64,000 nucleotides of DNA. Source: Manihot esculenta (lineage: Eukaryota > Streptophyta > Magnoliopsida > Malpighiales > Euphorbiaceae). The DNA is taken from assembly GCF_001659605.2 (NCBI RefSeq), contig NC_035170.2, positions 248,001-312,000 of the forward strand. The letters run 5' to 3'. A program made the translations under genes and the position numbers. This document shows, one piece after another, positions 36,026 through 47,948 of this stretch (within the stretch, counting starts at the first letter, position 1; every line of letters starts with the position of its first letter). The notes below the pieces were generated by a model, which was not told the origin of the DNA, did no database searches, and saw only the letters and a list, made by a program, of their open reading frames with translations.

Positions 36026-37470
36026 ATGGCAAATACCAAATGTGTATAGATTTTACCGACCTGAATCAGACCTACTCCAAATATTATTATCCCCTTCTCA
36101 ATATAAATAAAATGGTTGATTCTACCACCGATTTTGATTATATGTCGTCCCTTGATGTTATGTCTGGGTATCACCAAATTCCTGTGGACAGGTCGGATAA
36201 AAGAGAATATCTCGTTCATAACCGAGGATGAGACTTACTGTTACAAGGCCATGCTCTTCGGGCTGAAAAATGCAGGGGCGATATATCAACGACTAATGAA
36301 TGAAATCTTCAAGGGCCGGGTAGGGAGAAATGTAGAGGTATATGTTAATGACATGGTGGTGAAGAGCCAAACTTTCCAGCAACACTTGGCCGACCTGAAA
36401 GAAGTATTTGGGGCGCTACAGCAGTACAGAATAAGGTTAAACCCGGCTAAATGCGCTTTCTTAATCAGATGGAAAAAATTCTTAGGCTACATGGTTAGTG
36501 GGAAAGGCATTGAGTCAAACCCAAAGAAGGTGAAAGCCATATTAAACATGCCAGAGCCAACCCGTGTAAGGGATGTACAGAAGCTCACAGGAAGGGTGAT
36601 AACACTTAACCAATTCATGTCAAAGTCTGCAGAAAGGTGCTTGCCATTCTTTAAAAAACTGAAAAAAGTTCCAAATTTCGAGTGGAAAGAGGATTACCAA
36701 GAGGCCTTAAAAAATATCAAGCAATATCTCAGTTCGCCACATGTGCTCAATAGCCCTCTAACTGGGGAAGAACTCTTAATATACCTAGCAGCCTTAGAAC
36801 AAGTCATAAGTGCCATATTGGTGAGAGAAGAAGGGGGAGAGCATAAGCATGTCTTTTATGTTAACAAAATGCTCAAAGATACCGAGTTCAGATATATGAA
36901 TATAGAAAAACTGGCGTTTGCCTTATTGTTGGCAGTGAAAAAGTTCAAAGTATACCTGGAGTACCACCAGGGAGTTGTAATGATAGATCGCCCTCTGAAG
37001 AAATTTTTTCACAGACCTGAAACCTCGGGACAAATGCTGGCTTGGTTTGTAGAAATTAGCCCGTATTGCCTCGTATACCGATCCCGAACAACCATCAAAG
37101 CCCAAGCCCTAGCTGACTTCATAGCCGAGTGCTCTTTCAACTCAGAACAGCAGGAACAAAGTGAGGGGTTACCAAGCTCGGCTGAAGGAAGGGATGGAGG
37201 CTAGTAGCCACAAGAGTTCAGCCTTGTTTATAGATGGGGCATCCAGTGCTGGGGGCAGTGGAGTCGGGATACTTTTGAAGGGCTTAGAGGGATTCAGGGT
37301 CTGCTACGCCCTACGCTGGAGTTCACAGCCTCTAATAACATGACCGAAGACGAAGCCCTCATAAATGGAATGCTGATAGCGTCAGAAGTGGGGGAAACCG
37401 ACCTCAAAATAAACAGCGACTCCCAGCTAGTAATAAATCAAATAACTAGGGCATACCAAGCAAGAGACCC
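36026..37470 (+). pseudogene. Element D (Tat lineage Ty3/gypsy) pol, part 1: RT and two RNase H domains
   Basis: The frame begins inside reverse transcriptase (MCIDFTDLN) and continues through GYHQIP, a frameshift near 36200, FGLKNAGAIYQRLMN and the active-site motif, which reads YVND instead of YVDD. The first RNase H follows (about 36780-37130), then a second, archaeal-like RNase H starting FIDGASSAGGSGVG near 37225, with another frameshift near 37318. Two RNase H domains are known for the Tat lineage. Gag, protease and the 5' LTR are missing. At 37470 it is cut by element C and resumes in frame at 55663 after one copy of the target duplication. Confidence 0.88.
37466..37470 (+). repeat. 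Target duplication of element C, left copy (gaccc)
   Basis: The bases gaccc directly precede the left LTR of C and recur directly after its right LTR at 55658-55662. Confidence 0.95.
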
Positions 37471-38702
37471 TGTAACGACCCCAAAATGGACCGTCACCGG
37501 CGCTAGGATTCAGGTCGGCTTAAGGCCGCCAGAACCCGTAGCAAGCCTGCTATATTCTCTGTGTACCTGTAAAACTCATACATGATCATACATTTTCTGT
37601 GAAAATAAAAACTCTTTTCTGAACCAAGGCTTAACCTGTGCATGCACTATCTCTGTACTCTGTACTCATGTACTCTGTACTCTGTACTCTGTACCCCTGA
37701 CTAGAGCTTCCTCTAGATGGGTGATCTCATACCTGTTAAGTCTGGTTTTCACATACAGGAAAACATATACATATACAGATCATGTACAAAACATACATCA
37801 CTAGGTCAAGCACATGTCTAACTGTATACACAACTCGTACATTTCATTAATATTACATGTCCACTCTAAGCTATTACAAATCTCTTTACTCTTCCTGTAC
37901 TCTGCTGAACTGTCCCTGTACACTGTACACTGAACCTGCAAAACTGGGGTTAAGGGAGTGGGATGAGCTCTATAGCCCAGTGAGTAGAACAGGAAAACAT
38001 CTCAGTAAAATATGATCTCATGGAATGCACCATAGCACAGACAAGCCATATCAAGAGTAAACCTGTCACCACATAGTCCCAGTAACTCTGTGCCAGGGCG
38101 TAGAATCGAGCACCTGGTCTTCCTGTCATATATGTATATGTGTATATAACACCTCTGTACTTACCATTGCCAGGGCGTAGTCAAAGGCTCCTGGACTTTG
38201 CTATACCTGCCAGGGCGTAGTCAAAGGCTCCTGGACTTCTCTATACTTGCCAGGGCGTAGTCAAAGCCTCCTGGACTTCCTGTCTAAGACTATTGGATCA
38301 TTCAGCATTTACGGACAGGGTTTGGAGCCAACACCTGTCCAAAATGCTGACTAAGGAATGCTCAATAGTTGGCTAGCCATCTCAGCTTCGGCTGCCGAAT
38401 CGCATGCAAAACCATGCAACATTCGGGGGTTGAACCGCATGCAAAACCATGCAACATTCGGGGGCCGAACCTAAACTGAGGAAGCCGAACATTGAGCACT
38501 TTCGGCGGCCGAACTTGGCAAAAAGTCTCCATAGACTTTTCTCTTCACAACTCAAACCAACTCAAACCAATGAAACGAAAAACCTTAAAATACATCATAA
38601 CACTGTAGGAAAACATATATCCTACCCTTCTATAGAATTTCGACACCCCGGATTCCACCAGACGACAGGAATTCCGGTGCCGGATTCTAGCCGGGTATTA
38701 CA
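37471..38702 (-). mobile_element. 3' LTR of element C, internally deleted
   Basis: 1232 bp against 2294 bp in the partner LTR. Three changes explain the difference exactly: loss of 1078 bp at 38312/38313 (equivalent to 54206-55283), a gained tandem copy of 35 bp at 38401-38470, and loss of one 19-bp palindromic unit near 38515. Three 40-bp units with CCAGG/CCTGG arms start at 38169, 38209 and 38249. The deletion removes the region where the LTR promoter should lie. Confidence 0.93.
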
Positions 38703-38776
38703 TTCTCCCCCCCTTAAAAACATTCGTCCTCGAATGATCCTAAAACAAATAACACAAGAAACGGAGGAAACTAACC

Positions 38777-40626
38777 TCAAAACAAATATGGATACTGCTG
38801 AAGCATAGACTCCCGCGTCTCCCAGGTGCACTCTTCTAGATTATGGTGGTTCCACAGGACTTTCACCATCGGAATCTCCTTGTTCCTTAGCTGTCTGATC
38901 TGTGTGTCCAGAATCCGCACTGGCTGCTCTATATAGGTGAGATCTGTATGAATCTCCACCTCAGGCTCACTCAGAACCTGATTCGGATCTGACACAAACT
39001 GCCGTAGCATAGAAACATGAAAGACCGGGTGAATCCTCTCCATAGAAGCAGGTAAATCCAGCTTATATGACACATTTCCGATCCTCTGCAACACCTCAAA
39101 GGGTCCAATGTACCGTGGAGCTAATTTACCCTTCTTCCCGAAACGAACCACTCCTTTCATTGGAGACACTTTCAGCAATACCCAATTACCCTCCTGGAAC
39201 TCTAACTGTTTTCTGCGAACGTCTGCATAACTTTTCTGTCTGCTCTGCGCTGTTCTGATTCTCTCTCTGATTATGGGCACCACTCTACTGGTAATTTCTA
39301 CTAACTCTGGCCCTGCAAGAGCCCTCTCTCCTATCTCTTCCCAGCAAACAGGGGATCTGCACTTCCTCCCATACAACGCTTCATAAGGAGCCATCCCAAT
39401 GCTAGCATGATGGCTGTTATTGTAAGCAAACTCTACCAAAGGTAAATGCTGCCTCCAAGAACCGCCAAAGTCTAACACACAAAGTCGAAGCATATCCTCT
39501 ATGGTCTGGATGGTCCTTTCTGACTGTCCATCAGTCTGTGGGTGGAAAGCAGTGCTAAAATCTAATCTCGTGCCCATCGCACTCTGCAGACTCCGCCAAA
39601 AGCGGGAGGTAAACTGAGGTCCTCTATCTGAAACTATAGACACTGGCACTCCATGTAATCTCACGATCTCATCCAGATAGACCTGTGCCAACTTATCCAC
39701 AGAATAGTTACTCCGTACTGGAAGAAAATGAGCAGATTTCGTGAGTCTGTCCACAATCACCCATATCGAGTCTATCCTGTTGGACGTAGCTGGTAAACCC
39801 ACTACAAAATCCATGGCTATGTTTTTCCATTTCCACTCTGGAATCGGTAATGGGTTAAGCATTCCGGCTGGTTTCTGATGCTCTAGTTTCACCCTCTGGC
39901 AAACCTCACAGGCTGTCACGAACTGTGCCACTTCCTTCTTCATGGCTGGCCACCAATAGACCCTTTTCAGATCCTGATACATCTTGGTGGCTCCTGGGTG
40001 AACACTATATCTTGCATTATGAGCTTCCCTCATAATGTCTTCCTTCATACTGCTCCTATCTGGCACACAAAGTCGACTCCCATAGCGAAGGATCCCTTTA
40101 CTGTCAAATCTAAACTCTACACTGTTGCCTGACTGAACAGTCCTAGCAATTGTCATCAACTCAGGGTCCTCATGCTGTCTCTGAGCTATCTGCTCCAGAA
40201 ACACAGGTGTCACTCTCATCTGTGCTATCAACGCACCTGTACCAGACAATTCTAGTTGTAATCCTTCTTCTAAGAGCCTATAAAGCTCCATCACGACTGG
40301 TCTCCGCTCTGCTGCTATATGGGATAAACTGCCTAGTGACTTCCGGCTTAGGGCGTCTGCCACAACATTCGCCTTACCCGGATGATACTGGATCTTACAA
40401 TCATAATTACTGAGCAATTCTACCCATCTCCGCTGCCTCAAATTCAGCTCTCTCTGACTCAAGATGTACTGTAAACTCTTGTGATCAGTGAAGATCTCGC
40501 ATTTAACCCCGTAGAGGTAATGCCGCCACATCTGAAGTGCAAAGATAACTGCTACCATCTTTAGGTCATGGGTAGGGTAATTCAACTCGTGCTTCTTCAA
40601 CTGTCTAGAAGCATAAGCTATCACCC
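38777..40626 (-). pseudogene. Element C pol, 3' part: RNase H to chromodomain
   Basis: Continues the C polyprotein from [10 protein letters not shown] (RNase H) through DALSRK, the integrase zinc finger CEVCQ, the integrase core (DFVVGLP, SDRGPQF, QSERT) and the C-terminal chromodomain-like part ([19 protein letters not shown]). The frame is open to the natural stop at 38777-38779. The 5' part of the gene is at 50094-53142, split off by element E. Confidence 0.93.
40622..40626 (-). repeat. Target duplication of element E, left copy (caccc)
   Basis: The bases caccc precede the left LTR of E and recur at 50089-50093, just after its right LTR. Confidence 0.95.
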
Positions 40627-42768
40627 TGTAACGACCCCAAAATGGACCGTCACCGGCGCTAGGATTCAGGTCGGCTTAAGGCCGCCAGAACCCGTAGCAA
40701 GCTTGCTATACTCTCTGTGTACCTGTAAACCTCATACATGATCATACAGTTTATGTGAAAATAAAACTCTTTTCTGAACCAAGGCTTAACCTGTGCATGC
40801 ACTATCTCTGTACTCTGTACTCATGTACTCTGTACTCTGTATCCCTGACTAGAGCTTGCTCTAGATGGGTTAACTCATACCTGTTAAGCCTGGTTTTCAC
40901 ATACAGGAAAACATATATACATATACAGATCATGTACACAACATACATCACTAGGTCAAGCAACAACTATTACATCTCTTTAATATTACATGTCCACTCT
41001 ACGCTATTACAGATCTCTTCTCTTTTCCTGTACTCTGCTGGACTGTCCCTGTACACTGTACACTGAACCTGCAAAACTGGGGTTAAGGGAGTGGGATGAG
41101 CTCTATAGCCCAGTGAGTAGAACAGTAAAACATCTCAGTAAAATATGATCTCATGGAATGCACCATATCACAGACAAGCCACATCAAGAGTAAACCTGTC
41201 ACCACATAGTCCCAGTAACTCTGTGCCAGGGCGTAGAATCGAGCACCTGGTCTTCCTGTCATATATGTATATGTGTATATAACACCTCTGTACTTACCAT
41301 TGCCAGGGCGTAGTCAAAGGCTCCTGGACTTTGCTATACCTGCCAGGGCGTAGTCAAAGGCTCCTGGACTTGCTATACGTGCCAGGGCGTAGTCAAAGGC
41401 TCCTGGACTTCCTGTCTGAGACTATTGGATCATTCAGCATTCACTCACATCACCAAATAACAATGCAATGCAACATATTCGTGAATACTAATGCAATCAA
41501 CCTATGGCATAAACATGATGCATGAGATATGCTAAAAGCAGTTTGTAGTTCAATTAAAAATCATTAGTCTTAAGTTTAGTTCCACTCACCTCTGGCTATC
41601 TGGACTGACTGACTTTGCAGGCTCTGAACCTCTGGAGCAGTACTCACTGCTGCTCTCTCTGGTTCCTCTGGTCTGTATAAGCACATAAAGACTCAAATGA
41701 GGGACCAAACAAGCTTATGACCAACTCTATTAAACTCCCCAAGAATCCCCTTACACTCACTCTAACAGTCATGCAAAGCAAGCAAAGGAAAGCTGGACAG
41801 AACACTTTCGGCGGCAGGTTCGGCGGCCGAATGTCCTCTCCAGAGACGAAACTCAAGCACCTTCGGCGGCACCTTCGGCGGCCGAATCCCCCAAACAGAG
41901 CCGAACATGCACAACTCGCGGGGGCAAGCTATGGCAGCCTAAGCCACCATGCAAGAGGTTCGGCGGCCGAACGAACCTTCGGCTGCCGAACCTGAGTTCA
42001 TCCAGAACTCAGTTTCAACGGCAAACCATCTCCTCCTTCCCTTCAATCTCTCCAACCATGTTTACCTCCTCTACTCAACTCACATATACTCAAGTATATG
42101 GTCACAGGGGTCCAAAACTATCTAATAACCCCAAACAACAAATCAAAAATCCCATTTAAAACCTAAACATGCATCTCTCTCTCCACAACTCCCATAAAAC
42201 CTTCAGAAAACTTAAAAACATGTTCAAGAGCATCACTTACCTCCTGTAACACGAAGATGAATACTCTGAACAAGAAAAACGGACCAACTCTCCTCAAACT
42301 CTCAAACTCTCACAAACTTAGCTTTTTGCTTCAAACCATTCAAACCCTTGTGCAACACTCTGCATGAGCTGCTCAAACGCAGCAAATAAACCAGGGGAGA
42401 CGTGGCCAACGTCTGGACATGAGCTGGTGATAACACCTGTCCAAAAGGCTGACTAAGGATGTCCAAAAGCTGGCTGGCCAACTCAATGTCGGCTGCCCAA
42501 TCGCATGCAACACCATGCAACATTCGGGGGCCGAACTTGAACTTCGGAAGCCGAACATTGGGCACTTTCGGCGGCCGAACTTATCTTCGGCGGCCGAACT
42601 TGGCTCAACTGCCTTAGGTCATTTCAACTCAAAACTATCACACTGTAAACCCAGAAAACACATCATAACACGTAGAAAACATAATTCCTACCCTTATATA
42701 GAATCCCAACACCCCGGATTCCATCAGACAACAGGAATTCCGGTGCCAGACTCTAGCCGGGTATTACA
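40627..42768 (-). mobile_element. 3' LTR of element E
   Basis: 2142 bp, starting TGTAACGACCCC and ending GGGTATTACA on the plus strand. Compared with the right LTR it has T for C near 40703, two extra bases (gt) near 41223, and two differences near 42748. Confidence 0.96.
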
Positions 42769-42843
42769 TTCTCCCCTCCTTAAGAACATTCGTCCTCGGA
42801 TGTTCCTAAAATAACAAAACGAAATACAAGGAGGAAACTAACC

Positions 42844-45800
42844 TTAAAATAAATATGGATACTGCTGGAGCATAGACTCCCGCGTCTCCCATGTGCATTC
42901 TTCTAGGTTATGGTGGTTCCATAAAACTTTCACCATCGGAATCTCCTTGTTTCTTAGCTGTCTGATCTGCGTGTCCAGAATCCGCACTGGCTGCTCTATA
43001 TAGGTGAGATCTGTATGAATCTCCACCTCAGGCTCACTCAGAACCTGATTCGGATCTGACACAAACTGTCGTAGCATAGAAACATGAAATACCGGGTGAA
43101 TCCTCTCCATAGAAGCAGGTAAATCCAGCTTATACGACACATTTCCGATCCTCTGCAACACCTCAAAGGGTCCAATGTACCGTGGAGCCAATTTACCTTT
43201 CTTTCCAAAACGAACCACTCCTTTCATTGGAGACACTTTCAGCAATACCCAATTACCCTCCTGAAACTCTAACTGTTTTCTGCGAACGTCTGCATAACTT
43301 TTCTATCTACTCTGAGCTGTTCTAATTCTCTCTCTGATCATGGGCACCATTCTACTGGTAATGTCTACTAACTCTGGCCCTGCAAGAGCCTTCTCTCCTA
43401 CCTCTTCCCAGCAAACAGGGGATCTGCACTTCCTCCCATACAAAGCTTCATAAGGAGCCATCCCAATGCTAGCATGATGACTGTTATTGTAGGCAAACTC
43501 CACCAAAGGTAGATGCTGCCTCCAAGAACCGCCAAAGTCTAACACACATAGGCGAAGCATATCCTCTATGGTCTGGATGGTCCTTTCTGACTGTCCATCA
43601 GTCTGTGGGTGGAAAGCAGTACTAAAATCCAACCTCGTGCCCATCGCACTTTGCAGACTCCGCCAAAAGCGAGAGGTAAACTGTGGTCCTCTGTCTGAAA
43701 CTATAGACACTGGGACTCCATGTAATCTCACTATCTCATCCAGATAGACCTGTGCCAACTTATCCACAGAATAGTTACTCCGTACTGGAAGAAAATGAGC
43801 AGATTTCGTGAGTCTGTCCACAATCACCCATATCGAGTCTATCCTGTTGGACGCTACTGGTAAACCCACTACAAAATCCATGGCTATGTTCTCCCATTTC
43901 CACTCTGGAATCGGTAATGGGTTAAGCATTCCTGCTGGTTTCTGATGTTCTAATTTCACCCTTTGACAAACCTCACAGGCTGTCACGAATTGCGCCACTT
44001 CTTTCTTCATGGCTGGCCACCAATAGACCCTTTTCAGATCCTGATACATCTTGGTGGCTCCTGGGTGAACACTATACCTCGCATTATGAGCTTCCCTCAT
44101 AATGTCTTCTTTCACACTGCCCCTATCTGGTACACAAAGTCGACTCCCATAGCGAAGGATCCCTTTGCTGTCAAATCTGAACTCTACACTATTGCCTGAC
44201 TGAACAGTCCTGGCAATTTTCATCAACTCAGGGTCCTCATGCTGTCTCTGAGCTATCTGCTCCAGAAACACAGGTGTCACTCTCATCTGTGCTATCAACG
44301 CACCTGTGCCAGACAACTCTAACTGTAATCCCTCATCAAAGAGCTTATAAAGCTCCATCACAACCGGTCTCCGCTCTGCTGCTATATGGGATAAACTGCC
44401 TAATGACTTCCGGCTTAGGGCGTCTGCGACAACATTTGCCTTACCCGGATGATACTGGATTTTACAATCATAATCACTGAGCAATTCGACCCATCTTCTT
44501 TGCCGCAAATACAGCTCTCTTTGACTTAAGATGTATTGTAAACTCTTGTGATCGGTGAAGATCTCGCATTTAACCCCGTAGAGGTAATGCCGCCACATCT
44601 TAAGTGCAAAGATAACTGCTGCCATCTCTAGGTCATGGGTAGGGTAATTCAACTCGTGCTTCTTCAACTGTCTAGAAGCATAAGCTATTACTCTATCATT
44701 CTGCATCAATACACAACCCAATCCCACTCGAGATGCATCACAGAACACTGTGAACTCTGCATTACTGACAGGCAGAGCTAACACTGGTGCTGTTGTCAAT
44801 CTTCTCTTGAGCTCCTCAAAGCTCTCTTCACACTGGTCTGACCAGATAAACTTCTGGTTCTTCTGAGTCAATTTGGTCATAGGAGCTGCTATCTTTGAGA
44901 AGTTCTGAACGAACCTCCTGTAATAACCTGCCAGTCCCAGAAAGCTTTTAATCTCAGTCACTGTCATGGGTCTGGGCCAGTTAGCTACAGCCTCTATCTT
45001 CTTGGGATCTACCTCAATACCCTCTGCTGATACCACATGTCCCAAGAAGGCAATGCTCCGTAACCAAAACTCACACTTCGAGAACTTGGCATACAAACCA
45101 TGCTCTCTCAGTGTCTGCAAAACGATCCTCAGATGCTGGGCATGCTCCTCTGCATCTCTGGAATACACTAAGATATCATCGATAAACACAATGACAAAGT
45201 GATCCAGAAACTCACTGAATACCCTGTTCATGAGATCCATAAATGCTGCAGGGGCGTTAGTCAACCCGAACGGCATCACTAAGAACTCATAATGCCCATA
45301 TCTGGTCCGGAAAGCTGTCTTAGGCACATCTGCCTCTCTGACTCTCAACTGATGATACCCAGATCTCAGATCTATTTTCGAGAAACAACCTGCTCCAGCT
45401 AGCTGGTCAAATAGATCATCAATCCGAGGTAAAGGATACCTATTCTTGATAGTGACCTTGTTCAACTGTCTGTAGTCGATACAAAGTCTAAGGGATCCAT
45501 CCTTCTTTCTGACAAAGAGCACTGGAGCACCCCAAGGTGAGGTACTAGGGCGGATGAAACCCTTATCTACCAAGTCCTGCAACTGTGCTTTCAACTCTGT
45601 TAACTCAGCTGGCGCCATCCTGTAGGGAGGAATAGAGATAGGTCTGGTACCTGGCAATAATTCAATATCAAACCCTATTTCCCTATCAGGTGGTAGTCCT
45701 GGCAAATCGTCTGGGAACACATCGAGAAACTCTCGGACTACTGGTACTGTGGCTGGTTCCCTAACCTGACTATCTAGCTCTCTCACATGAGCTAGAAACC

Positions 45801-47736
45801 CCTGACAACCCCTCCTAAGCAAACGACGAGCCTGAAGGGCTGAAATCATACCTCTGGGTGTACCTCTCCTGTCTCCTCTGAAGACACACTCTGACCCATC
45901 CTGGTCTCTGAGACTCACTAGCTTCTCTCGACAGTCCAACGTAGCACTGTATGCAGATAGCCAATCCATCCCTAGAATGACATCAAAATCTGTCAAGTCT
46001 AGAACCACAAGGTCAGCTGGAAGGCATCTACCCTCTATAAACACTGGACTGAAACGACAGACTGACACTGCCACTGATGGGTCACATCTAGGTCCACTGA
46101 CCCAGAGAGGATACTCTAACTCAGAACTGATCAAACCCAACCTCTCTATGGCTCTCGAAGCAATAAAGGAATGAGAAGCACCGGGGTCCATCAAAACATA
46201 CACATCTGAACACCCAATGATGAGATTACCTGACACCACTGTGTTCGACGTGTTAGCCTCCTCCTGTGTCACTGTGAAAATCCGTGCTGGAGCTACCGGA
46301 TTTCCACCTCGGGAACCTGCTGCTGAAGTAGAGGCTACCCCTCTCCCTCTACCTCTGCCACTAGTCTGAGGCATGACTGGAGCTGCTGGCCGTACAACTG
46401 GCTGTACCACACTGCCTGAACTCATCTGCTGGGATGGTACAAAAGTCATCTGCGGACAATCCCGAGCAATATGCCCCTCCTGTCCACATCGAAAACAAGC
46501 TGTAGATCCCAACCGACAAACTCCTCCATGTGGTTTTCCGCATCGTCTGCAGACTGGAGCTGTGCCAGAGCTTGAGCCACTACCTATTCCCAGACCTGAC
46601 TTGACTTTATTCCAGAACTTACTCTTTGTTCCTTTTGCTCTATCCCATCTTTTACTGCTTGGTGTGGGGGCTTTAGAACCCGAAGCCTGTGCCTGTGACT
46701 GTTTCTGAATATTGGCACTAGCTTCCATTTTCCTGGCTGCATCTATAATAGAGTGAAAACTCTCCTTTTCTGCTGGAAGGATCAAAGAAGAATACCTGGG
46801 ATGAAGTCTCATGGTATATCTCCTTGCTTTCTTCTGATCAGTATCATAGGCCTGACCCACGTACTGAAGCAGATCCAGGAACTTATCTGTGAATTCATCA
46901 ACACTCATCTCATCTGTCTGTCGCAACTGTTCAAATTCAATTACTTTCATCTCCCTCGAACTGTCAGGAAAAGCCCACCCTGCAAACTCATTGGCGAACT
47001 CTCCCCACGACATGCTGTCCATTCTAGGCTCCACATAATTCTTAAACCATTCTCTGGCTTTCCTACACTTTAATGTGAAACCTGCCATCTCAATGGCTCT
47101 CCTATCATCTGCTCCCAATTCACTGGTGATTATCCTAACTGCTCTGAGGTAATCAAATGGATCATCTCCCGTATTGTATTTAGGAGCATCCAATTTCAAG
47201 TATTCCGTCATTTGGACTTTACCTCCAGATGAGCTAGGTTCATGTCTGTCAACAACAGGGGCTACTGGTTCTGGTGGTGATACTGGGTCATTTGGCTCTA
47301 GGTGTGCTGCACTTGGATGGGTAGGGGAAGATGGATACATAGGATATGGTGGATAGTAGTGAGGATATGACATATATGGCATGTATGTAGGATATGGGTC
47401 AAAACGAGAGTATTCCGACATACCCTCCATCGGATACTCTGGCTCCTGAAACAAGGATGGATAGCCATAACCTGAGGCCTGAACGCCTCCCTCGGAATCG
47501 CCCATACCTTCATCCATAGACGGATCAGTCTCCATAGCCTCCCTCTCTTCCTCTGATCTTCCTCCTCTAACTACTCCTCTTCTGCTCTCGTCTACAGACC
47601 TTCTAGGGTCTATTGACATGCCTTCCCTGCTAGATCTCTGAGACCTTGCCCTTGGCAATGCAGGAGGACGAGCAGCTGATCTCTCATTCTCTGGTGGGAC
47701 TCCAGTCAATCGAGCTGATCGACGAGTTCCTCGCAT
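42844..47736 (-). pseudogene. Element E gag-pol polyprotein (Tekay/Del), one in-frame stop
   Basis: A single reading frame of 1631 codons starting [12 protein letters not shown] at 47736; the longer ORF start at 47796 lies in the leader and is not preferred. Domains in order: gag ([15 protein letters not shown] to about residue 330), two cysteine motifs ([12 protein letters not shown] and [14 protein letters not shown]), protease (DPGASHSF), reverse transcriptase (FIDD), RNase H ([10 protein letters not shown]), integrase with zinc finger (CEVCQ) and core, and a C-terminal chromodomain-like segment, typical of chromoviruses that target heterochromatin. A TAG at 43303-43305 replaces a Gln codon kept in element C, between the integrase core and the C-terminal region. 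Everything else is open, so gag to integrase core could still be made. Confidence 0.95.
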
Positions 47737-47933
47737 CTTTACTCTGGAAACACAACATATAACATACCACTTTAGCACATAAACATCACATAGCAATCAT
47801 ATACTCATGGCATATCATAACAGATAGGACTCAAGACCCTATCCTAGTGGACATGATTTCCTATTGTGCTTGACCACTTCTAACCTATCTGAGCCCAACA
47901 CTGTCTCTATAGGTCCGATCATGTGAACCTAGG

Positions 47934-47945
47934 GCTCTGATACCA
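47934..47945 (-). other. Primer-binding site of element E
   Basis: TGGTATCAGAGC on the minus strand, three bases from the LTR, matching initiator tRNA-Met. Confidence 0.92.
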
Positions 47946-47948
47946 ATC

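Noticed and set aside
40755..42814. ORFs repeated at 48077-50236
   Set aside because: They are identical because they lie in the two LTRs of element E, not because they are a duplicated gene.
45977..46708. Plus-strand ORFs of 60-111 codons across 43963-47513
   Set aside because: Shadows of the minus-strand gag-pol of element E in other frames.
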